From positions 1 to 64,000 of the forward strand of contig QWOQ01000017.1 of the NCBI GenBank assembly GCA_003669585.1: 64,000 nt of DNA. The letters run 5' to 3'. Source of the DNA: Planctomycetota bacterium. Its GTDB lineage: Bacteria; Planctomycetota; Planctomycetia; Pirellulales; UBA1268. Under the pieces are notes generated by a model, which was given only the letters and a program-made list of their open reading frames with translations, was not told the origin of the DNA and did no database searches. Positions 55,875 to 64,000 of this stretch are shown one piece after another. Made by a program: the position numbers and the translations under genes. The number at the start of each line of letters is the position of its first letter. The first letter of the stretch is position 1.

Positions 55875-58208
55875 TTAAGGCTTTTGAGCAAATGCGGAAG
55901 GCTCGGTAAGAACAAAAAGATGACCATGATCGCTCGTGACAATGACCACACTATCGTTCCACGCTTTGCGATGATCGATCCATTCAACGATCGCCCGAAA
56001 GGCGTCGTCGCCACTTTTCACGGCACCAATAGCGGTGTCGATGTTGTTGGCATGCGAAGCCCAGTCAACGTCTCCCGCCTCCACCATGCACCAAAATCGT
56101 TGCTGTTTTCCAAGCACATCGAGTGCCGTCGTGGTCATGTCAGCAAGCGTTGGATTTTCGTCGATGTCGGATTTTGTATAGGGAGTGATTGGAGCGTATT
56201 TCTTTTTTAAGACATCCGCCGAGGGATCATCGCTTCGACCCGCGACCGGATCAAAGTCACCGTTCGCCGTTCGGTAAGGCAAGTGCCCTTCGGTCGTACC
56301 AAAAAAACCAAAAAGTCGAAGATTGTTTTTTTTGGCATCAAGGGCTGCTTCGGCAAGAACATCTTTTCCCGTACGGCCAGCCGTACGCATCGCAAGGCGA
56401 TAGGATCCTCCACGCGAAACGTCGATGGCCGCAAGCGTTGAGTCGGCCACATATTTATTCCCCGATTCAAAGTTGTTTCCCTGGTCTGATTCCTGATCGC
56501 GGTGCACGCCGAAGCCGCACCCAATCAAAACATCGAGGCCCTTGAGTGATTTATCCCGATGCGCGATAGAGCGTTGTCCGAGAAGATCGCGAGAGATGTC
56601 TTGATAGTCATCGCGGCTCACATTATTGGCGTATGCACAAGCAGGCGTTGCGTGCGATACCGGAACACTGGTGACGACGCCAACGGCATAGCCCTGGGCC
56701 TGTAAGCTGCGGGCAATCGGCTCGACATGCTCCCCCTGCACGCCAACATTGATCGAGTCGTTATAAGTTTTGCAACCACTGCAAAGAGACGTTGCTGATG
56801 CCGCGGAATCGGTGACGGCGTGCGGCCGAGAACGAGCGCGCCCCATGAGATAGCGATTGTCGACTGGGATGGACCACGCCGTTTGTCCGCCGAGGAGCGG
56901 ATCGTAACCGCCGGGTGTTGTGCCACCAGGAGTGCGCACTGCTTGCGCATTCACGTCGATGGTTGTGCCGTCATTGGCTGGACTCGTGACGCAAAGCCCA
57001 AAATCAGTCGGGGCTCCACGATAATCCTGAAACGCAAACCCTGTTCCTCGACCTTCTCGGTACGCGTCGATACCCGTTGTGGCAATGGCAGCCGCTCGCG
57101 TTGTCTGCCAATCCAGACCATCAAAAACAACCAGTATGATAAATTTTTTCCCCGCCTCAGCGGCCATTTGCTGTAATCGATAGACATCGGTTTGATCAAA
57201 GTAGTTGGCGGCGATGTTCAACGTGCCTGCCGGTTCATTGCCATATAATTTTTTTAATTGTTGGCTATTTCGATAGACGCTGTTATTTCCAGCGACCGCA
57301 TCAAGCGTCATGCCAAATGTGTAAACCGGAATCAGCCGATTACTGTGATTCGAATACGAAGCGTACTGCTCGGGCTGATCACCCCAGTATCCCCATGAAG
57401 CTCGATCGGTTGCTTCAGCAAGAATCTGCATCTGTCGAATCGGGTCTCTGTGCGTTTGTTCTTGAACATCATTGCGAACATCATCCGCCGCATTTTGTGA
57501 CGGAGGTGAGATCCAGATCTCGGTAAGAAGCTGAAAGATTTCTGGTTCGGCTTCTTGAAGTTCGGCCCGATTAAACGGGAAGAAATCGTTGACGCCGAAG
57601 AACGATTCTGTCATTTCAGCAAAAAATTCCATCTGGTTTGTCAGGCCATAATGTTTCACTCGCTGGCCGTTGTAGAGCAGTGCCGCGTTGCCGTGGCCGC
57701 TGGCCTTAAACTTCTCATAAGCCGATTTTATGCGGGGCTCATCGAAGCTCAATTGTTGATCGTGAAAGGCATGGGCCAATTCATGCAGAATCACCCATGG
57801 TTGTTCGTTGATATTGCGTTGCGTCGACACATCCTCGGCCCGGGGTAGATGGACACACTTTGCAAGGTCGGTTTGAAATCCATTTGCACGGAGCCAGCCA
57901 GCATCCGGGTGATACTGCATCGATGTCAGAGAACCGCAGTGGAGATCGAGTACGATTGTGACCGCCTGCAGATCTTTCAGGCGATCTGCCGGCACGACCG
58001 CTTTTATTTCAACAAGCTTGGCCTCGAGAAAACGCAGGGCTCGCGCGCCAAGCACTGCGTCGGGTGCATCAGCGAGTAATCGATCATCCACCCGAACGGT
58101 CCACCCCTCGACGTCTCGCAATGAGCGGGAATCGGGCTGCGAAACCTCGGCAGCACCAACAAAAGCGATCAGCAGACACGAAATAATGAAAACCAAAACG
58201 GAGCTCAT
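55875..58208 (-). CDS. Fusion of HExxH metallopeptidase-like domain and alkaline phosphatase
   Basis: 777 residues with signal peptide MSSVLVFIISCLLIAFVGA. The N-terminal ~300 residues have a gluzincin-like site: HELAH (H142, E143, H146) and, ~50 residues on, EFFAE (E194, E198), followed by SFFGVNDFFPF. The C-terminal part (~355-770) is a PhoA-family alkaline phosphatase: D363 (VVFDGLDW), the Ser nucleophile S468 in TDSAASATS, EAGDVDWASHANN and TSDHGH metal ligands. Both active sites look complete. Either a phosphatase with a binding/processing domain or a truly two-headed enzyme. Exported; phosphate scavenging is the likely phosphatase role. Confidence 0.85.
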   Translation of the reverse strand: MSSVLVFIISCLLIAFVGAAEVSQPDSRSLRDVEGWTVRVDDRLLADAPDAVLGARALRFLEAKLVEIKAVVPADRLKDLQAVTIVLDLHCGSLTSMQYHPDAGWLRANGFQTDLAKCVHLPRAEDVSTQRNINEQPWVILHELAHAFHDQQLSFDEPRIKSAYEKFKASGHGNAALLYNGQRVKHYGLTNQMEFFAEMTESFFGVNDFFPFNRAELQEAEPEIFQLLTEIWISPPSQNAADDVRNDVQEQTHRDPIRQMQILAEATDRASWGYWGDQPEQYASYSNHSNRLIPVYTFGMTLDAVAGNNSVYRNSQQLKKLYGNEPAGTLNIAANYFDQTDVYRLQQMAAEAGKKFIILVVFDGLDWQTTRAAAIATTGIDAYREGRGTGFAFQDYRGAPTDFGLCVTSPANDGTTIDVNAQAVRTPGGTTPGGYDPLLGGQTAWSIPVDNRYLMGRARSRPHAVTDSAASATSLCSGCKTYNDSINVGVQGEHVEPIARSLQAQGYAVGVVTSVPVSHATPACAYANNVSRDDYQDISRDLLGQRSIAHRDKSLKGLDVLIGCGFGVHRDQESDQGNNFESGNKYVADSTLAAIDVSRGGSYRLAMRTAGRTGKDVLAEAALDAKKNNLRLFGFFGTTEGHLPYRTANGDFDPVAGRSDDPSADVLKKKYAPITPYTKSDIDENPTLADMTTTALDVLGKQQRFWCMVEAGDVDWASHANNIDTAIGAVKSGDDAFRAIVEWIDHRKAWNDSVVIVTSDHGHLFVLTEPSAFAQKP

Positions 58209-58298
58209 AAACTGCCTGTTGCATCAGAGTTTTTGTGAGTCGAGATGTCGGTAGCATCCCACTTCGATTCCGGGAACATTCATGTCACACCGGTTGAT

Positions 58299-59300
58299 CT
58301 ATTTCAGTCGCACGAGCTTCATGATGCGGCCTGAAATATTCCAGTCTTGAACATACAGGTTGCCTTCATTATCCCAAGACGAACCATGAGTGCCGTTGAA
58401 GATGCCTTCGATCCACTTGTCTTGCGGAACATTGTGGTTGACCCGTGTTGTCGGGTCGGCGTTGTGGCCGAGAACTGCGACAATGGTGTTACTTTTGTCA
58501 AGAATAACCACTCTGCCGTGCAAATCTGGAACGGAAACGTAGTCACCTTGAACGGATGCCGAAGTTGGCATGCCCAAGCCGGTTACAACTTCATCAATAA
58601 AATTTCCATCGAGATCGTAATGCAGCAGGCGGCCTTTGGGCGTGTGGTTGCGGTCGCAAATCAGCAGGCGAGCCGGGTCGTAGCGAGTATCTAGCGTCAT
58701 GCCGTGCGCGGTGTTGAATTCCTTCAGATTATTGCCTTTGGTGCCAAAGTGCATTAGATACTTGCCCATCTTGTCGAACTTAAAAATGTGGTTGCTCGCG
58801 TAACCGTCTGCCAGAATGATGTCTCCATTGGGCGCAACAGTGATCGCTGTTGGACTCCACGCGGTGAGCTTCAATCCAGATTCTTCTGGGATGGCCAGCT
58901 TTAATACGATGTCTCCGGTCACGGAATGAAACTTGATTCCTTCGCCGGCAGCGTTGCGAGCGCCGTAGAGAAACTCATCATTTCCTTCGGCACGAATTTC
59001 CAGGTCGTGAATATTCGCATACTTGTCTCCAAGAAAACGCCGAATGACTTTCCCCTCGGGCGAGAAGACAAACACGCCCAGACTCGAACTGGTGTAAATG
59101 CTTCCTGTTTTGTCGACCACAACCCCGCCGTGAGTCGATCCCAGAACACTCTTGCCATCTTCGCCGAGGCCCCAACCGGGAACCGTGTCAAAGGTCATCG
59201 TCCCGCAACCCATTCGCACCGGCTGAACGTTGTCGGCCGAAAACGCTGACGCTCCACAACCGATTGCCAATGCGATCGAAAGAAAAAATCGTTTGATCAT
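58299..59300 (-). CDS. Exported NHL-type beta-propeller protein
   Basis: 333 residues; signal peptide MIKRFFLSIALAIGCGASAFSA (cleavage near FSA-DN). Repeated blade motifs of the NHL/6-bladed propeller type: GGVVVDKTGSIYTSSS, PTAITVAPNGDIILADGY, KFDKMGKYLMHFG, GSSWDNEGNLYVQDWN. No catalytic residues that I can name; such proteins often bind ligands or act as lactonase-like enzymes. It lies 90 bases upstream of the phosphatase fusion on the same strand, so the two may be co-transcribed. Confidence 0.8.
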   Translation of the reverse strand: MIKRFFLSIALAIGCGASAFSADNVQPVRMGCGTMTFDTVPGWGLGEDGKSVLGSTHGGVVVDKTGSIYTSSSLGVFVFSPEGKVIRRFLGDKYANIHDLEIRAEGNDEFLYGARNAAGEGIKFHSVTGDIVLKLAIPEESGLKLTAWSPTAITVAPNGDIILADGYASNHIFKFDKMGKYLMHFGTKGNNLKEFNTAHGMTLDTRYDPARLLICDRNHTPKGRLLHYDLDGNFIDEVVTGLGMPTSASVQGDYVSVPDLHGRVVILDKSNTIVAVLGHNADPTTRVNHNVPQDKWIEGIFNGTHGSSWDNEGNLYVQDWNISGRIMKLVRLK

Positions 59301-59635
59301 TTGAACTCCTTGTGATTTTCCGGCAAGTACTCTACCACCAAGGGTACCACAGCGCAGACGCAGAACTTTCTCTTGGATTTCGGGGTTTCCGGCACAATGA
59401 AAATTGGCCCGTTGAAACTGTTCGCAGTCTTGCTGTTTTTTTCATCTCAGTTTTTTTAACTGCCGATTCTGCGGAACCGTTGACCGTCGATTCTGAATTC
59501 GAAGGGGGCTCAATCCGATTTGTTAAAAGAGCCGATGATCAGCCTGCGCGACCGCTTCATCGAATTGGCCCATGCGCGCATCAGCAAAGATCAAGCCCGA
59601 GGATGTTCGGGGCCACCACCCCTTCCCTGCCCCCC
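59301..59635. other. Intergenic region
   Basis: About 335 bases, no supported gene. It holds the promoter side of the beta-propeller gene and the 3' flank of the STN-like gene; no clear terminator. Confidence 0.45.
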
Positions 59636-60694
59636 TCACTCATGGTCCTCGGTCACTGCCCCGGAAAAGTCTGTCTGTGGATTTTTTATTCCTTGAAGCG
59701 ATCGAATCACTTCTGCAGCATACACCTGGAAAGCGCGCACCGCCGATTGAACAACGAGTGTATTTCCGATTCTCGTAATCTTGGCATTCGGATCGCTCTG
59801 TTCACCTAAAGCCGCACTACAAATCTCGATCACTTTTTTCTCGACATCTGGAAGCAGGCTTGCATCCGTAATTTGATACGTTCTTGTGATGACTGAACCA
59901 TCCGTAGAAAAGGCATCTGTGTCGATAATATTGCGAAACAAATCCAAGATCTCTTCGTGCACTTCTTCTGTTTGCGAAATAACAATCTCGTTGTTGAGCG
60001 GATAGAGTTGGAGAACGCCATTTGCCCCGACTATGTTCCACGACTGCGGGGAAATTGTGTTGTGAATGAGATCCGCGAGCACTTGATAATCGCAACTCCA
60101 TACAACGGGGTAGGAAACAATAGTCGGATTTTCAGAAGCCTTGTCTTTTGTGGTGATGAGCAACACATCGTCTTTGATCAGATACGTCAAATCCATGTCC
60201 CCTAAAATCAGGTGCAAGGCTGATCGCAGGGAGATGCCAGCAAGACTTTTCGTGACAGGAGTTTCCGGATCCAGACCAGCATCTTCAAGGGCTCTGCTGT
60301 CGAGTTCCACTTGAATTCCGTAGTCATCTTCAATTTGCTCTGCAACATCCAGAAGAGACGTTTCATTAAAATCAAATGTCTCTACTTGGCTTTCAAGAGC
60401 TTCGCTTATTTTCTTTTCATGCGTGCTGCAGTTGAGTCGCCTTGGCTCATAGGTATTGGTTGCATGGAATATATTTGGTTGTGGGTAAATGAGTTCAACT
60501 TGATTTCGAACTTCTTTCATCTCCTTGCGATGCTTCGGTATTTCGGAACTGACTGGTTGGTTCTCCGATTTTGATTGGCCTTCCGGCTTGACTTGCTTTT
60601 CTCGATCGCTTGCATTCTTCTCCACGATATTTTTATCGTCTGCAAAAATCGAGCTACATAAAAAGACTGTAACGACGACAGCAGCAACTCGCAT
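59636..60694 (-). CDS. Exported STN/secretin-N-like protein without a secretin pore domain
   Basis: 352 residues; GGGAG before the ATG and signal peptide MRVAAVVVTVFLCSSIFA. A Lys/Glu/Gln-rich linker (~20-65) precedes an STN-like domain (~107-190): FDFNETSLLDVAEQIEDDYG, VTKSLAGISLRSALHLILG, LTYLIKDDVLLITTKD. Then NolW/secretin-N-like segments with VVWSCDYQVLADLIHN and NEIVISQTEEVHEEILDLFRNI. The beta-barrel secretin domain is absent. Similar stand-alone proteins are common in planctomycetes; a role in secretion or envelope scaffolding is possible but unproven. Confidence 0.75.
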   Translation of the reverse strand: MRVAAVVVTVFLCSSIFADDKNIVEKNASDREKQVKPEGQSKSENQPVSSEIPKHRKEMKEVRNQVELIYPQPNIFHATNTYEPRRLNCSTHEKKISEALESQVETFDFNETSLLDVAEQIEDDYGIQVELDSRALEDAGLDPETPVTKSLAGISLRSALHLILGDMDLTYLIKDDVLLITTKDKASENPTIVSYPVVWSCDYQVLADLIHNTISPQSWNIVGANGVLQLYPLNNEIVISQTEEVHEEILDLFRNIIDTDAFSTDGSVITRTYQITDASLLPDVEKKVIEICSAALGEQSDPNAKITRIGNTLVVQSAVRAFQVYAAEVIRSLQGIKNPQTDFSGAVTEDHE

Positions 60695-60848
60695 TTTGAT
60701 TCTCCCAATTTATTGAGTGTGTGATGGTGATCGGTATGAGAATACCCTCGGGCGAGGGAGCATGGGAGATCCCCGCTGCGACAACATCTGCTGAGTCACT
60801 CGCTCGCACGATACCTTGCGCTTGCGCAGACAACTGCGAATCTTTTAT

Positions 60849-62321
60849 TTATGCAAGAAGTTCTTGGATAACGTGGCCGTGCACGTCGGTCAGACGTCGG
60901 GCGATGCCGTTGTGATAGAAGCTGAGATGCTCATGATCGAGGCCCAAGAGATGGAGTGCTGTCGCGTGCAAGTCGTAGCTGTAGCTCGGATTTTCGGCTG
61001 CATGCCAACCGAGGTCATCGCTCGTACCGTAGCCGGTGCCACCTTTGATACCGCCGCCGACGAGCCATGTGGTAAAGACGCCGGGGTTGTGATCGCGTCC
61101 TTTTTGCGAGCCCTGCATGAACGGCTGCCGCCCGAATTCAGACGTGCAAATGACAAGCGTTGAATCGAGAAGCCCTCGCTGTTTCAAATCGGTGATGAGC
61201 GCGCTTGCTCCAGTGTCGAGCACTCGGCCCCAGTAGCCGTGATCACGGACAATATCTTCATGGCTGTCCCAATTCGGACGGATTTTTTTCGACCCGGTAT
61301 TTTCCGCGCCGCAGAAAATCTGGACAAAGCGGACGCCTCGCTCAACCAGCCGTCGAGCAAGCAGACATTGTCGTCCAAACGGCCCCACATCGGGATCCTC
61401 GAGTTCGTACGGTTTGAGTGTCGCCGCATTCTCGCTCGACAGATCGACCGCTTCGGGAGCACTCATCTGCAATCGTGCGGCCAACTCGTAAGCCGCGATG
61501 CGAGCTTCCAGCAACGAATCCCCTCGTCGATTTGCATGAGCGACATTGAGCATTCGAAGAAATTCGCGGCCGTCTTGTTCCGCGTCAGGTGCCACGGCTC
61601 GATCCAAAGGTGGAAAAAGATCTGCAATGGGAGGCCGCGCGGCGGAGGTTTCAAGAACCGTTCCTTGATGTACGGCCGGAAGAAAACCCGCAGCCCAATT
61701 CGCCAATCCGCCGGGAGGCAGCCCGCGTGTGTCGGGCAACACAACAAACGCCGGTAAATTATCGCTCTCGCTTCCCAATCCATACGTCACCCACGCCCCC
61801 ATGCTTGGAAAGCCAGGACGAATGAACCCGCTGTTCGCCATGAACATCGCCGGTCCATGCAACGCCGATTTACTTTGCATTGAATAAATGAACGCCATCT
61901 CATCGACGTGATTCGATAACTTTGGAAACAATTCGCTCAGCCAGCGACCGCACTGGCCATGCTGACGAAACTTCCAGAAACTCTTGGCGTAGTTTCCGCC
62001 GACACCGGCAAACGTCTGCTTTCCAAGTTCGGCATCAAACGCTTCACCATGCCGTCGTTCCAACTCCGGTTTGTAATCCCACGTGTCGACATGACTCAGT
62101 CCTCCAGGGCAAAAAATCTGCACGACATTGGTCGCCTTTGCCGCGAAGTGAGCCTTCCGACTCGCCAGCGGATGCTTCGACGATATCGACTGCGTCGCGA
62201 GCAACCGATCTTTGTGCAGCATTGCTGAAAGCGCCACCCCACCCAATCCACCGCCAACGTCCCAGAGGAATTGACGTCGCGTGTGAATCCTGGAAATGTT
62301 CGTTGAGTCTTCAGTCCACAT
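60849..62321 (-). CDS. Tat-exported DUF1501 protein (third module)
   Basis: 490 residues from the ATG at 62321 (MWTEDSTN), which overlaps the stop of the upstream DUF1553 gene by 11 bases; a frame to 62372 exists but lies wholly inside that gene. Twin-arginine signal TRRQFLWDVGGGLGGVALSAML. Family motifs: FCPGGLSHVDTWDYKPELE, LVICTSEFGRQPFMQG, GRDHNPGVFTTWLVGGGIKGG, YSYDLHATALHLLGLDHEHL. More divergent from the two other copies than those are from each other. Confidence 0.87.
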   Translation of the reverse strand: MWTEDSTNISRIHTRRQFLWDVGGGLGGVALSAMLHKDRLLATQSISSKHPLASRKAHFAAKATNVVQIFCPGGLSHVDTWDYKPELERRHGEAFDAELGKQTFAGVGGNYAKSFWKFRQHGQCGRWLSELFPKLSNHVDEMAFIYSMQSKSALHGPAMFMANSGFIRPGFPSMGAWVTYGLGSESDNLPAFVVLPDTRGLPPGGLANWAAGFLPAVHQGTVLETSAARPPIADLFPPLDRAVAPDAEQDGREFLRMLNVAHANRRGDSLLEARIAAYELAARLQMSAPEAVDLSSENAATLKPYELEDPDVGPFGRQCLLARRLVERGVRFVQIFCGAENTGSKKIRPNWDSHEDIVRDHGYWGRVLDTGASALITDLKQRGLLDSTLVICTSEFGRQPFMQGSQKGRDHNPGVFTTWLVGGGIKGGTGYGTSDDLGWHAAENPSYSYDLHATALHLLGLDHEHLSFYHNGIARRLTDVHGHVIQELLA

Positions 62322-64000
62322 ACACAAACTCGTTGGCGTTGAAAAGCATTCGACACAACTCCGTGAGATCACGTTTCTCTACGAGCAACGTCGCAGCAGC
62401 AACCTCCGTCGAGGATGCGTCACGACCAAAAGCCAACTGGAACGCGCGAATCACTTGTGCGGCCGGATCTGTTCCGGCATCGAGCTTCACGCGGCTGGCA
62501 AAGTATCCGCTTTGACGCAGCATAAAATCGTTGTTGAGCAATGTCAGCGATTGTAGCGCCGTAGTCGTCACGTTGCGAACAGGGACGAAGTTTGCGGGAC
62601 TCGGACAATCGAGCATCGTTAAAAATTGATGCGTTGTCGTCCGCACGACAAAGCGATACACGCTGCGCCGCCATAGGTCGGGGGAGTCGGGCGTGATGTA
62701 GCGATACACCGGAGCGTATTCCTCCTGATACTCGAAGTCGCGGTAGCCAGGACCGAACATCGTACTATTGAGCGTGCCGCTCACCGATAACACGGAATCT
62801 CGCAACGATTCGGCATCGATTCGACGCGGGTTCATCCTCCATAAAAGGCGGTTGCTGGCGTCGATGCTTTGGCCTCGAATGGAGTTCTGTGACGTATCGG
62901 TTAACGATTGCTGGCGATACGCTGCGCTGGTGCAAATCAGGCGATGGATAGCTTTCAACGACCATCGCTGCGTGAGCAATTCATTGGCCAACCAATCGAG
63001 CAACTCCGGATGCGAGGAATGGCTGCCACCGAGTCCGAAGTCGCTGGTTGTTTCCACCAACCCGGCACCAAAGTGGTAATGCCACAGCCGATTCACGATG
63101 ACTCGGCGAGTCAGCGGATTCGCAGGAGAGGTGACCCAATCGGCGAATGCTTTGCGACGGTCACTGTCGGACGACTGCGACGTGCCGAGTTCCGGCTGCA
63201 GACCAATAACACATGAAATAGAAATTGGTGAAACTTCATCCGCTGGTTGTTCAGGGTCACCTCGTTTCAGCAGAGCGACCGGCGGCGGAGTTTCGGTAAT
63301 GACCGCATACACCTTCGTTGGCGTGGGAAACGCTGCGAGTTCTTTTTCCAACTCCTGACGACGTTGTTGCAATCTCGCGAGTTCAGTTTTTTCGGTATCG
63401 GAAATCGTTGACAACTCAGCGGCAACAAGCCGCGGATCGGCAAAACAAATCTGATCATGACCGATGCCGTTGTCGCCATCAGTGGACATCAATGTGAGAA
63501 ACCGAGAAGTGTTCGGAAGCATCACTTCGAGTACGAGACCACCGTCGTCTCGGCCGATGTTTTCCTGATGAGCCTTTAATTCACCATCGACATACACAAA
63601 GTAGCTCGCGCCGTTCTGGGGTGTCTGACCGAAGTACCCAGCGGTCGCTGTAAACTTCATCTCCGCAGGAGCACCTGCTTCGCGTAGCGCCGCAAGATCA
63701 AAGGTGATGGCGGCGTTGGCGTGTAACGACAGCAGGGAGTGGCCGTCGGCAGCGTAATCGACGCCGTCGAGTTTTGTTGAAAATTGCGAGTTCACCGGGC
63801 CGAAGCGAATCGCATCCCACGATTGACCAGAAGTACGCGGTGACTTCATTACCTTCAGACCGGTCGAAGAAATTTGAGTTCCTTCCGGTGAGAGATCGGG
63901 GATAACCACTCCATCCACGAATTTCACCGTCGAACGCGCAAAGATATTCGGCTTGGCTTCTTCGAGGAAACCTCGTTTCGCGGTTGAAGGCTTGCCGGTG
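62311..64000 (-). CDS. DUF1553 (PSCyt1-DUF1549-DUF1553 family) protein, C-terminal part
   Basis: The frame is open to the right edge, so the start and the PSCyt1/DUF1549 part lie outside; a GTG at 63927 is internal. About 562 residues are visible. First a galactose-binding-like region (FDLAALREAGAPAEMKFTA, SYFVYVDGEL), then DUF1553: RKAFADWVTSPANPLTRRVIVNRLWHYHF in pieces, LRDSVLSVSGTLN, and the NFVPVRNVTTTALQSLTLLN block. Ends in NEFVYVD, overlapping the DUF1501 gene by 11 bases. Confidence 0.85.
   Translation of the reverse strand, partial: TGKPSTAKRGFLEEAKPNIFARSTVKFVDGVVIPDLSPEGTQISSTGLKVMKSPRTSGQSWDAIRFGPVNSQFSTKLDGVDYAADGHSLLSLHANAAITFDLAALREAGAPAEMKFTATAGYFGQTPQNGASYFVYVDGELKAHQENIGRDDGGLVLEVMLPNTSRFLTLMSTDGDNGIGHDQICFADPRLVAAELSTISDTEKTELARLQQRRQELEKELAAFPTPTKVYAVITETPPPVALLKRGDPEQPADEVSPISISCVIGLQPELGTSQSSDSDRRKAFADWVTSPANPLTRRVIVNRLWHYHFGAGLVETTSDFGLGGSHSSHPELLDWLANELLTQRWSLKAIHRLICTSAAYRQQSLTDTSQNSIRGQSIDASNRLLWRMNPRRIDAESLRDSVLSVSGTLNSTMFGPGYRDFEYQEEYAPVYRYITPDSPDLWRRSVYRFVVRTTTHQFLTMLDCPSPANFVPVRNVTTTALQSLTLLNNDFMLRQSGYFASRVKLDAGTDPAAQVIRAFQLAFGRDASSTEVAAATLLVEKRDLTELCRMLFNANEFVYVD

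Noticed and set aside
60721-61163. Plus-strand small frames near 60.7-61.2 kb
   Set aside because: They overlap the well-supported DUF1501 gene in antisense and show no domain.

Overview
The window looks like a chromosome segment of a planctomycete, most likely of the Pirellulales type. Five large secreted proteins carry the planctomycete N-terminal LEPR-XLL-like signature (LEDRRLLAF, LEARSMLSA, LEDRCMLTA, LEPRQMMSV). There are three pairs of PSCyt1/DUF1549/DUF1553 cytochrome-type protein plus Tat-exported DUF1501 protein, a DUF1559 pseudopilin, and a ThuA-domain protein. These assignments come from reading motifs; no database search was run.

Region 1 (1-22.7 kb, + strand) is an exoprotein locus. 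It holds the 3' end of a giant repeat-rich surface protein, a metzincin-type metalloprotease with fibronectin III repeats, a subtilisin-like protease broken by one in-frame TGA, and a 4137-residue giant repeat protein. The two giant proteins end in the same C-terminal module and the same last residues (YNVTGSRYLT plus three). They are probably surface or adhesive proteins, with proteases encoded between them.

Region 2 (22.8-34.0 kb, - strand) holds a ThuA-like protein and two consecutive PSCyt1-DUF1549-DUF1553/DUF1501 modules in one probable operon.

Region 3 (34.2-40.8 kb, - strand) is a tightly overlapping six-gene operon: polar amino-acid ABC transporter (binding protein, permease, ATPase), an ADP-ribosylglycohydrolase-family protein, an OvoA-type 5-histidylcysteine sulfoxide synthase/methyltransferase, and a PLP enzyme that fits OvoB. 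I read it as an ovothiol biosynthesis operon with dedicated substrate (histidine/cysteine-like) or product transport and an unexplained ADP-ribosylglycohydrolase. It is the best candidate for a poorly described system here. Upstream lies a fused SGNH-esterase/alpha-beta hydrolase.

Region 4 (43.8-55.7 kb) is a decayed genomic island. A perfect 23-bp direct repeat of the tRNA-Met(CAT) 3' end bounds it, with a truncated tyrosine recombinase beside the tRNA. Cargo: hicB with a nonsense-mutated hicA, a three-gene overlapping operon (Cys-rich 57-aa protein, nucleoside deaminase, CIA30-domain protein), a secreted protein of unknown function, an IS3-type transposase remnant, a DUF1559 protein, a GC-rich LEPR-XLL multicopper oxidase, and a TetR regulator.

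Region 5 (55.9-64.0 kb, - strand) holds an unusual HExxH-metallopeptidase-like/alkaline phosphatase fusion, an NHL/beta-propeller protein, an STN/secretin-N-like exported protein, and a third DUF1501/DUF1553 pair that runs off the right edge.
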